19,119 nucleotides of DNA from JBDREF01 sp043820045 (GTDB taxonomy: Bacteria; Planctomycetota; Phycisphaerae; Sedimentisphaerales; Anaerobacaceae): the NCBI GenBank assembly GCA_043820045.1, contig JBDREF010000069.1, positions 1 to 19,119 of the forward strand, in the 5' to 3' direction. The first letter of the stretch is position 1; every line of letters starts with the position of its first letter. Positions 1 to 6,555 of the stretch are shown here, piece by piece. The notes under the pieces were generated by a model. The model ran no database searches. It was not told the origin of the DNA and worked only from the letters and a program-made list of their open reading frames with translations. The position numbers and the translations under genes were made by a program.

Positions 1-1
1 C

Positions 2-1750
2 GGCTGGATGAGCGAGAGCATGATTCACTTTATGCGTGTTGCCATCGAACACGCGGCCAAACGGGACATGTGGGTGATATTCTATGATGAGGGCATGTAC
101 CCCAGCGGCTCGTCGAGCGGCCAGGTGGTTGCCGAGAATCCTGCCTTTCGCACCAGGGCCCTGTTCGCCGTGGACCTTGATACGGCCAAACCAGGCACAG
201 AAGAATCCGGCGTTCGCATCGGCGACAACGGCGAGCCGGAGTTGGCTGAAGGCCAGAATCTGGCTGCAATCGTGAAACGCAAAACGAACGGCCATCGAAT
301 CGCGATTATCGACCGCGCGATGCGGCCGGGCCGGTCGGTTATCCGCGGATTGCATTTCATCGAGGATGACCCGCCGCGCCGGCAAGACCATAGGGAAGTC
401 CGCGAGAATACACCACCGGGCGGGGACATTCTCAATCCCGAGGCCGTGGCATGCTTTATACGGCTTGTGTACCAGCGGCTCTATGATGAATTCGGCCGGT
501 ACTTCGGCAAGACCGTACCGGCGTTTTTTACCGATGAGCCTTCGATTCTTGCCAGGGGCCCTGAACGCGGCGCGGTAGCTGGAACGACGGGAATTCTTGA
601 GCACGTGAATTCCAAACTCGGATACGATTTTACGCCTTATCTGCCGGCGCTGTGGTATCAGGACGAGCCTGATGCCGAGCGATACCGGCGTGACTACAAT
701 CGCGCCATTCAGGCGAGGCTTGAGGAGACGTTCTACCGGCCCATCTCGCAATGGTGTCAGGCACACGGAGTAGCTCTTACCGGGCATCCGGCTGCGCCGG
801 ACGACATAGGTCATCTGAGATATTTTCAAATTCCGGGTCAGGACATCGTATGGCGGTATATAGAGCCGGGCAAACCGAGTGCGTTGGAAGGGGCCCAGTC
901 CACGCAGGCCAAGTGTGCATCCTCGGCGATGATTCACCTGGGTCGGCGTCGTAATTCGAATGAATACTGCGGCGCCTACGGGCACGATTTCACCTTCGAA
1001 GAGATGAAGTGGCTCACGAACTGGCTCATCGCGCGCGGATGCAACATGTTGTATCCGCACGCTTTTTATTACTCGATCCGAGGTCCTCGCATTGATGAAC
1101 GGCCGCCGGACGTAGGCCCCAACAGTCCGTGGTGGGACCGCTACAAGCCATATGCCGATGCGTGCCGCCGGCTGTGCTGGTTGAACACCGACAGCACCCA
1201 CGTCTGTTCGCTGGCGATTCTTGGCAGCAACGATTATCTTCCCTGGCATGCGGCCAAGGTATGTTTTCAGCACCAGCGCGACTTCAACTACATCGAGGCA
1301 AGGCACCTCTGGGAAGATGCACGGGTGACTCCTGACGGCGTTAGCATCGCCGGAATGCACTACCGGGCCTTGATTGCGGAGGATGACCCGCCGGAAAAGG
1401 CAAAGCCGGCCTTGGAGATTCTGGATAACGCCGGCCGGCTCATCCGGTGGGGGGACGGGTTGAGCGATTCCGAGCTTGTGCGGCAAATAGACGGGTTGGT
1501 TCCGGTCGATGTGCGTGTTTCGCCGCATAGCCCGGACCTGCGGATACGCCACGTTGTCAAGGACGGGACGGACTGCTATCTTCTATTCAACGAGGGGCAG
1601 GAAGATATGAACGTACGTCCGGACTTTTCGGCCAAGGGCCGTCGTTTTCTGCTCGACCCGGATACGGGCAAGCGGCGGACGATTGACGAGGATGCCGAAA
1701 TCGAGTTGGCACGGCACGAGATGGAAGTGCTCACTGCCTTTAACTCATGA
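2..1750 (+). CDS. Glycoside hydrolase, GH106-like (alpha-L-rhamnosidase type), 5'-partial
   Basis: The reading frame is open to the left edge, so the N-terminus is missing; the ATG at position 8 is probably internal because conserved sequence follows at once. Counting from that ATG, DEGMYPSG (about residues 28-34) resembles the 'DE-WPSG' strand motif of GH106-type TIM-barrel enzymes, FTDEP (174-178) is a likely active-site strand with a candidate acid Glu177, and a barrel segment CGAYGHDF plus an aromatic-rich NMLYPHAFYY stretch follows. The last 150 or so residues look like a beta-rich accessory domain. Family knowledge suggests removal of terminal rhamnose or a similar deoxy-sugar from plant or algal polysaccharide; the substrate is inferred. 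It ends with TGA 47 bp from the end of a convergent gene. It could belong to an unassigned clade beside GH106 rather than GH106 itself. Confidence 0.75.
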   Translation, partial: GWMSESMIHFMRVAIEHAAKRDMWVIFYDEGMYPSGSSSGQVVAENPAFRTRALFAVDLDTAKPGTEESGVRIGDNGEPELAEGQNLAAIVKRKTNGHRIAIIDRAMRPGRSVIRGLHFIEDDPPRRQDHREVRENTPPGGDILNPEAVACFIRLVYQRLYDEFGRYFGKTVPAFFTDEPSILARGPERGAVAGTTGILEHVNSKLGYDFTPYLPALWYQDEPDAERYRRDYNRAIQARLEETFYRPISQWCQAHGVALTGHPAAPDDIGHLRYFQIPGQDIVWRYIEPGKPSALEGAQSTQAKCASSAMIHLGRRRNSNEYCGAYGHDFTFEEMKWLTNWLIARGCNMLYPHAFYYSIRGPRIDERPPDVGPNSPWWDRYKPYADACRRLCWLNTDSTHVCSLAILGSNDYLPWHAAKVCFQHQRDFNYIEARHLWEDARVTPDGVSIAGMHYRALIAEDDPPEKAKPALEILDNAGRLIRWGDGLSDSELVRQIDGLVPVDVRVSPHSPDLRIRHVVKDGTDCYLLFNEGQEDMNVRPDFSAKGRRFLLDPDTGKRRTIDEDAEIELARHEMEVLTAFNS

Positions 1751-1797
1751 TGCGATAGCAGCAGCGTCAAAGTTCCGTTACCGAGCTGGATTGAGCT

Positions 1798-2505
1798 TTA
1801 CTGAATGCCCTGTTTCTTTCGAATATTCGCTTCGATGTTTTCCGCCTCGTAGCGGGTCCATCCGGACGGCAGCACCCCGAAATAGTCCAGGCGGTCCTGC
1901 TCAGTGATATTTCTTTTCTTGATCACCGCCGGTACGCCTTCTGCAAAGCAGTTGTCATCAATCACCTGGTCAACGTGTGTGGCGCTTCCGTTTGCCAGGA
2001 CGGCTCCTTTGCCGATCCGTGTGTTGTAATCGCAGCACGCATTGAGCCCGATTGCTCCGCCGTCACCTACCTGGGTGCCGTGCATCGTAGCGCCGTGATT
2101 AATCCAGCATCCGTCGCCGATAATGGACCGGTCCGGCACCACCGCTCTTGACGAGCCGATTTTGGCGGGTCGGCCGCCTTCGATATTCACGTTGTCGTAG
2201 ATGTGCGTGTAATTGCCGATAGTGTTCGTACCTCTTATCGTGACGTTGCACCGAATCAATGTGTGATGGCCGATAGTGACTTTTCCGGTGATGATTGTGC
2301 CTGCGTCGATTTTCGTGTAGGGGCCGACGGTCACATTGCCCTCCAAAATAACTGAAGGGTGTATGTCCGCAGTTGGATCAATGCCTTCTCTACTGTCCTT
2401 CTGGGCCATTGTCTGCGACGAGTTCAGGAAGAGAAGGACGCCCAGGAACAAGAAAACGCCCGCGATAATCGTCGTCCCGATGATGGTCTTCTGTTTTTCA
2501 ATCAT
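1798..2505 (-). CDS. Membrane-anchored left-handed beta-helix (hexapeptide-repeat) protein, gamma-carbonic-anhydrase-like
   Basis: The 235-aa protein has one hydrophobic N-terminal segment (about residues 8-28) ending in an MAQ cleavage-like site, so it is exported or anchored. From about 42 to 195 it shows hexapeptide repeats of the [LIV]-G-x4 type, as in gamma-carbonic anhydrases (Cam/CamH) and hexapeptide acyltransferases. The start at 2505 is chosen because GGAAAGGAAC lies just upstream; the longer frame to 2553 has no such site. Two of three Cam-type zinc ligands appear to be present (His137 and His142 in NHGATMHG) and the active-site arginine may be Arg91 (IRG). The position matching the first ligand is Glu109 (YDNVNIE instead of a terminal His). 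Carbonic anhydrase activity is therefore doubtful and an altered metal site or an acyltransferase is possible. The alignment was done by eye. Confidence 0.8.
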   Translation of the reverse strand: MIEKQKTIIGTTIIAGVFLFLGVLLFLNSSQTMAQKDSREGIDPTADIHPSVILEGNVTVGPYTKIDAGTIITGKVTIGHHTLIRCNVTIRGTNTIGNYTHIYDNVNIEGGRPAKIGSSRAVVPDRSIIGDGCWINHGATMHGTQVGDGGAIGLNACCDYNTRIGKGAVLANGSATHVDQVIDDNCFAEGVPAVIKKRNITEQDRLDYFGVLPSGWTRYEAENIEANIRKKQGIQ

Positions 2506-2640
2506 TATCTGTTCCTTTCCGTGCTTTAGCGTGTTGGTCGGTTTTCCCGACAATGATGATAACGCAACCGGGTGGGAATTCCAGTCTTTTCTCTAACACG
2601 TCATGACAACCGGTAAAAGACTGCACTTCCTGGCGCGATT

Positions 2641-2649
2641 TGATATACT
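2641..2649 (+). promoter_or_regulatory. Possible extended -10 promoter for the ADP-ribosylglycohydrolase-like gene
   Basis: TGATATACT matches an extended -10 element (TGN followed by TATACT) about 80 bp before the start at 2729. No good -35 is visible. It sits in a 223-bp divergent intergenic region (2506-2728) in which no gene is visible. Confidence 0.35.
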
Positions 2650-2728
2650 GTCTTAGTTGTGCAATGTGTTCTGCGTAAGTTCCACATTTGCGGACGTGTG
2701 AGAAACTCAAGAATTTAAGGAGATAGAT

Positions 2729-3940
2729 ATGAGAGCGGCCCCAACACTGAGGCTTATGATCTTGACGATTGGATTCTGTGCCCTTGGGGCCTCTGGACTG
2801 ATGTATGCTGCCTCTGTGGGTGAGGGACAGATCGACAATGAACTGTTCTCTCGCATCTACGGCTGCGAGGCGGCCGGAGCCATCGCCAACTCCATGGGAG
2901 ATGTCACCGAAGGGCTGAACTGGCGGAAGATCGAGGAACGCTATGGCCTCGTGGATAAGCTCCTGTCTCAGGACAAGAAGGGTTCGCGTCGCCCCCAGCG
3001 TTTCGGACCTGACTGGGTAAGATACGCGCACCATCGCCCGCCGGGAATGACCGAGGATGGTTTCGAGCGTCACCGCCTGTGCACGAGCGCCATTCTGAAG
3101 AAGGGCGGCAGGATTACGATTGAGGACCTTGCCCGGACCTGGACCGAGGACATCAATCCGGACAACTTTGGCTACCTCCTGGGCCCGCAGGATCAGGTCA
3201 TCTACAACCTGCTCAAAACAGGTTTGCCTCCGTGGGAAGTCGGGCGCTATGCGGCCTGGCCCGCCTTCATAGGGACAAGCAAGATGATCATGCCTATTGG
3301 TATGGTGAATGCCTGCCGTCCGGAGGATGCCGCCAGGGACGCCCTCGAACTCGGCCGTATAAAGGATGTCAAAGGCAGACCCGGCAACTACGCGCTTGAA
3401 GTGTGTGCCGCAATCGCCGCGGGGACGGCGGAGGCTCTGCGGCCCGAGGCGACAGTCGATTCAGTTATTGAAACTGCCTTGGCGCAACTGCCGGCCGAAC
3501 CGCGCAGGGAAGTGGAACAGGGGCTCGGCTGGGCCAAAAAAGCAAAGGACTGGAAGGAACTTCGCCCGCTCTACGAGAAACGCTACGAGGGCGAGCCCAT
3601 CTCGAACGCGGTGGAAGTCCTCTCCGGAGGGCTCGCCTGTTTCTTCATGGCCGATGGCCGGCCTCGCGAGGCGATCATCTACGCGGCCAATCTTGGACGC
3701 GACACCGACTGCAAGGGCTATGTGGCCGGCGGTCTCTCAGGTGCGCTCCACGGGATCGAAGCCATTCCTTCGGAATGGGTGAAGACCGTCGAAGAGGAAG
3801 TCGTGAACGATCCCTATACGGTCTCTCGCCGGACCGCCCGCCAGGCGGCTGAGGGTCTCTACCGGGCCTGCGTGGCCGAGATGGGGAAGAACGAGAAGGC
3901 CGTCAACGAAATCGAGTCCATGATCGGCCGGAATAAGTAA
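2729..3940 (+). CDS. Exported ADP-ribosylglycohydrolase (DraG/ARH) family protein
   Basis: 403 aa with an N-terminal signal peptide (hydrophobic about 8-28, ending MYAAS). AAGAIANSMGD (48-58) stands at the usual N-terminal family motif, and GRDTDCKGYVAGGLSGALHG (323-342) holds the C-terminal DTD metal-binding motif at 325-327. The N-terminal acidic motif, TDD in classical members, reads MTEDG at 107-111, so one metal ligand may be substituted. Family enzymes remove ADP-ribose from proteins or related N/O-glycosides using two Mg ions; export makes a cytoplasmic ADP-ribosyl target unlikely, so the substrate may instead be a nucleoside- or glycoside-like compound. That is inference. AAGGAGATAG precedes the ATG. 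The next gene starts 60 bp downstream on the same strand and probably shares the transcript. Confidence 0.85.
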   Translation: MRAAPTLRLMILTIGFCALGASGLMYAASVGEGQIDNELFSRIYGCEAAGAIANSMGDVTEGLNWRKIEERYGLVDKLLSQDKKGSRRPQRFGPDWVRYAHHRPPGMTEDGFERHRLCTSAILKKGGRITIEDLARTWTEDINPDNFGYLLGPQDQVIYNLLKTGLPPWEVGRYAAWPAFIGTSKMIMPIGMVNACRPEDAARDALELGRIKDVKGRPGNYALEVCAAIAAGTAEALRPEATVDSVIETALAQLPAEPRREVEQGLGWAKKAKDWKELRPLYEKRYEGEPISNAVEVLSGGLACFFMADGRPREAIIYAANLGRDTDCKGYVAGGLSGALHGIEAIPSEWVKTVEEEVVNDPYTVSRRTARQAAEGLYRACVAEMGKNEKAVNEIESMIGRNK

Positions 3941-4000
3941 TATCCGCGCTCTCTTTTTGAGATAGCCGCCCGAACGAGTATATGAAAGGAGCACAGAGCA

Positions 4001-5071
4001 ATGAAAAGACTGCTGATGGGTTCTCTTGTATTGGGGTTGGTGTTCTCTGTTGGTATTTGCGGGCAGACCGCCTCGGGCGCCCCTTACCCCGGCAGCCGGG
4101 TCATCACGAAGCTTACGTGGGACCCTAATGTAGTCAAATTGAGGGACGGCGCCGGCGACAATTGGCCCATCACCTGGGTGGAAGATGATCTTCAACTTAC
4201 GGCACTCGGCGATGGCGACGGCTTCGACGAGCAGAATCCGGACCTGTCGTTGGGTTTCTGCAGGATAGTCGGCGATCCTCCTAACCACGCGGGCGAAGAT
4301 TTCAAGAGCGATGCCGACACACCGGAAGGTTCGGGTTCGAAAGGAATCAAGGCGAGCGGCCTGCTTATGGTCGATGGTGTTCTTTACATGTTCGTCAGAA
4401 ATTACAAGCCGGACGGCTCGGCGGATTTTACCAATTCCAGGCTCGCCTGGTCAAAGAACCGCGGGGCCAACTGGATGTGGGCCGACTGGCACTTTTCGCA
4501 GACTTTCGGCTGTCCCGAGTTTGTCCAGTTCGGAAAAGACTATCAAGGTGCGAGGGACGACTATGTCTATATTGTATCGCAGGCCAACGACGACGCATAC
4601 GCCTATTCGCCGGATATCGTTATGGCTCGGGTTAAGAAGGACAAGGTAAAGGATCGCAGTTCGTACGAATTCTTCGTTGGTCTTAACACGGATGGAAGTC
4701 CTGTCTGGTCGGCCGATATCAAAAACCGCAAGCCTATATTCAAGGATGCTAACGGCTCGCAACGTGTGGCCATGACTTACAACTCCGCCTTGCGCCGGTA
4801 TATTCTCACTACCTCGCATTTGCCCTCGGGCAAGAAGGCGACGCACACCGCCGCGTTGGGGATTTTCGATGCGCCGGAACCGTGGGGGCCGTGGACTACG
4901 GTTTATTACGATCACGACTGGTCCAAAGGCGCCCGAACGTACCATCACAAATTCCCGACGAAATGGATGAGTTCCGATGGCAAGACGATGTGGCTGCTTT
5001 TTTCAGGCCTTGACGGCGGCTACTACACTTTCTGTCTCCGGAAGGCAACTCTGGAAATCTCAGGAAATTGA
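4001..5071 (+). CDS. Secreted beta-propeller-like protein (DUF4185/sialidase- or GH43-like)
   Basis: 356 aa with a clear signal peptide (residues 1 to about 26, ending TASGA before PYPGS). The mature part opens with DNWPITWVEDD and a GDGDGF stretch (53-74), typical of five-bladed propeller proteins annotated as DUF4185 or exo-sialidase/GH43-like. Later stretches such as LAWSKNRGANW, FGCPEFVQFGKD and YVYIVSQANDDAY recur in the way of propeller blades. Its function is not assigned with confidence; such proteins in polysaccharide-degrading bacteria are presumed to bind or hydrolyse glycans. GAAAGGAGC precedes the ATG by about 10 bases. It follows the ADP-ribosylglycohydrolase-like gene by 60 bp with no clear terminator between them, which suggests an operon. 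Confidence 0.7.
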   Translation: MKRLLMGSLVLGLVFSVGICGQTASGAPYPGSRVITKLTWDPNVVKLRDGAGDNWPITWVEDDLQLTALGDGDGFDEQNPDLSLGFCRIVGDPPNHAGEDFKSDADTPEGSGSKGIKASGLLMVDGVLYMFVRNYKPDGSADFTNSRLAWSKNRGANWMWADWHFSQTFGCPEFVQFGKDYQGARDDYVYIVSQANDDAYAYSPDIVMARVKKDKVKDRSSYEFFVGLNTDGSPVWSADIKNRKPIFKDANGSQRVAMTYNSALRRYILTTSHLPSGKKATHTAALGIFDAPEPWGPWTTVYYDHDWSKGARTYHHKFPTKWMSSDGKTMWLLFSGLDGGYYTFCLRKATLEISGN

Positions 5072-5229
5072 AGCTCGCCACGAAGAACTCTGAAGACCAC
5101 GTTGTCGACATTTTGTGCAAATCTCCCTTTATGGTCCCATATTGCGGATTGAAGGCAATGCGTCCTCCAATATCGCTGGTTTCACCCGGTGTGTAAAGTC
5201 GCCAAACACTCGAAGGGCCGACTTTTCCC

Positions 5230-5257
5230 TTGACTTTTCCGGCTGGGCGGGTATAAT
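5230..5257 (+). promoter_or_regulatory. Near-consensus sigma70-type promoter
   Basis: TTGACT at 5230-5235 and TATAAT at 5252-5257 are separated by 16 bp. This is the best plus-strand promoter in the window. Transcription would start near 5264 and give a leader of about 195 nt before the small lipoprotein gene at 5460. Confidence 0.7.
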
Positions 5258-5263
5258 ATATTC

Positions 5264-5459
5264 AAATGGTCTTAACTGGGGTGGTTGCGTTGAAGTTCTG
5301 AATACGCAGAGCTTTCCCGCCGACGGGGATATGAAAAGTTGGTGGTGCCGGAGCGTATCCAGGCTGTGCTGTAAATGTCGGCGTACAGGCTTGTTGCCTG
5401 CTGCAAACTAAGCACTAAGAGCTGTCGAAACAAATAACGGCCTTTGTAATACGGGGAGA
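5264..5459 (+). other. Structured 5' leader of unknown class
   Basis: The 388-bp stretch 5072-5459 has no credible gene. Downstream of the promoter it contains four complementary helices in order: 5286-5290 with 5304-5308 (5 bp); 5318-5324 with 5377-5383 (7 bp, enclosing); nested 5327-5333 with 5354-5360 (7 bp including one G-U); and 5386-5390 with 5396-5400 (5 bp, 5-nt loop). A long leader with nested and adjacent stems is what a riboswitch or other cis-regulatory RNA would look like. I do not recognise a known class and the starting nucleotide is inferred. A free-standing small RNA is the alternative. Confidence 0.4.
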
Positions 5460-5678
5460 ATGATGAAAAACAATCGCAATTCAATAGTGGTAAAGTTGTT
5501 GACACTCATAACAGGAATCTTCATGTCTTTCGCACTCCTGGGATGTAATGATCCAATCGTTGCCGACATGGCAGCGGAGCACCGCCAGTTGGGCAGTGCG
5601 TGCCAGCAGGAACTCAGACAGGGGATATCGGGTCTGCCGCCGACCTCGCAGGCACAGGCGTTCCGTCCTGCACCGTAA
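5460..5678 (+). CDS. Small putative lipoprotein, 72 aa
   Basis: The frame starts at the tandem ATGATG (5460 or 5463) just after ACGGGGAGA, a good ribosome binding site. A basic N-terminus, a hydrophobic core (about 11-27) and the lipobox ALLGC (Cys at about 29) indicate a lipoprotein. Only about 43 residues follow the cysteine and they show no recognised domain. A neighbouring frame stays open from 5548 to 5757 and ends with a plausible hydrophobic stretch (VILQVSGAYLNFRL), so the gene may be the frameshifted remainder of a longer one. The strong promoter and long leader upstream argue that something here is expressed. Confidence 0.5.
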   Translation: MMKNNRNSIVVKLLTLITGIFMSFALLGCNDPIVADMAAEHRQLGSACQQELRQGISGLPPTSQAQAFRPAP

Positions 5679-5808
5679 AACGCCGGTCGGGTTTACGGTA
5701 ATTCTTCAGGTATCGGGCGCGTACCTCAATTTCAGGCTTACATCCGGCAGCTTTTGAACATCGGGACCCCGGTTGCCCCGCATTCTCTGCGCAGACTTCA
5801 AATCGTCA

Positions 5809-5837
5809 TTGTCTTACCTGTGATGGTATGCTAAGAT
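5809..5837 (+). promoter_or_regulatory. Probable promoter of the coiled-coil lipoprotein gene
   Basis: TTGTCT at 5809-5814 and TAAGAT at 5832-5837 have a 17-bp spacer, with four of six consensus bases in the -35 and four in the -10 element. It lies about 55 bp before the start at 5894. The rest of 5679-5893 holds nothing else I can support. Confidence 0.45.
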
Positions 5838-5893
5838 AAAGGAGTGGAAAATTTTAGCTAATTTCGGGCCAAAATAGAAGGAGTAGTGAGATC

Positions 5894-6397
5894 ATGAGAC
5901 AAACGCTGATTTTCATGTGTATGATAATGCTGAGCTTTTCGGTTGCCATGACAGGCTGCGGCCCCGGGGCAAAGCAAAAAGAAGAGTTGGAGAGCCTCAA
6001 GATTGCCCTGGAGAGAACAGAGAGCGAAAGAGACGACCTCAAGGCGAGAATAGAGATTGTCATGCAGGCTCGCGACCGATTGCAGGAGCAGGTTAACGAG
6101 CTTGCCGGCTCGCGCGACAAGTTGAACGGACAGGTAACCGAGCTTCTCGCCTCGGGCGAGCAGTTGAAGGAGCAAGTCGGGGAATTGGCCAAATCCCGTG
6201 ACACATTGGAAACGCAGGTCAAATCGCTCACCCGGTCGCGTGATGATGCCGTAGTCGAGGCGAAGAAAGCCCAGGAGAAAGTCGTCGAGCTTGGTGTGCA
6301 GTTGAAGGGCGAGACAAAGAAAGTTCTGGATTTGCAGGAACAGCTCAAGCAGGTTCACGCGGCGATTGCCGAACTCCAGAAGAAGCTGACGTGGTGA
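5894..6397 (+). CDS. Coiled-coil lipoprotein with 14-residue repeats
   Basis: 167 aa. The signal peptide ends in the lipobox AMTGC, giving lipidated Cys22. The rest, from about 28 to 165, is one long charged amphipathic helix. Four consecutive 14-residue units begin with Gln at 66, 80, 94 and 108 (for example QVNELAGSRDKLNG and QVGELAKSRDTLET), that is two heptads each, so the rod seems to have grown by internal duplication. No catalytic motif is seen. A structural or spacer role in the envelope, comparable in shape to Lpp-like or OmpA-associated coiled-coil lipoproteins, is inferred. AGAAGGAG lies upstream of the ATG and the gene has its own likely promoter. Confidence 0.8.
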   Translation: MRQTLIFMCMIMLSFSVAMTGCGPGAKQKEELESLKIALERTESERDDLKARIEIVMQARDRLQEQVNELAGSRDKLNGQVTELLASGEQLKEQVGELAKSRDTLETQVKSLTRSRDDAVVEAKKAQEKVVELGVQLKGETKKVLDLQEQLKQVHAAIAELQKKLTW

Positions 6398-6524
6398 TAA
6401 TATCCGCAGCGGGCAAGCCCCCAGGCGAATTGATGCGGGGTCCGTCCTGGTCAAGAAAAAGAACCTTGACCAACCCGAAATCCACAACCTGCTCAACGCC
6501 GACCTGGGCCGCTGGCTGAAATAA
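6390..6524 (+). pseudogene. Possible 3' remnant of a sugar ABC transporter substrate-binding protein
   Basis: This open frame has no usable start codon. It overlaps the end of the lipoprotein gene in another frame and ends at TAA 6522-6524. Its translation includes RIDAGSVLVKKKNLDQPEI and then NLLNADLGRWLK before the stop. That resembles, from memory, the C-terminus of RbsB/LacI-type periplasmic sugar-binding proteins ('TGV-x-VTKEN-D-PE... LL-PDL-x-WL'). A gene whose 5' part was lost by deletion explains an open frame with coding-like composition and no start. Chance is possible at 45 codons. Confidence 0.35.
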
Positions 6525-6555
6525 CAAGCTTGCCGGCCGGCTCTGCCGTATGCGG

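Noticed and set aside
2506..2553. N-terminal extension of 16 residues on the beta-helix protein
   Set aside because: The ATG at 2505 has a strong ribosome binding site immediately upstream and begins a normal signal-anchor sequence; the extension is polar and would displace it.
5115..5411. 98-codon plus-strand frame
   Set aside because: The near-consensus promoter at 5230-5257 and the leader helices lie inside it, it has no ribosome binding site, and its composition is not protein-like.
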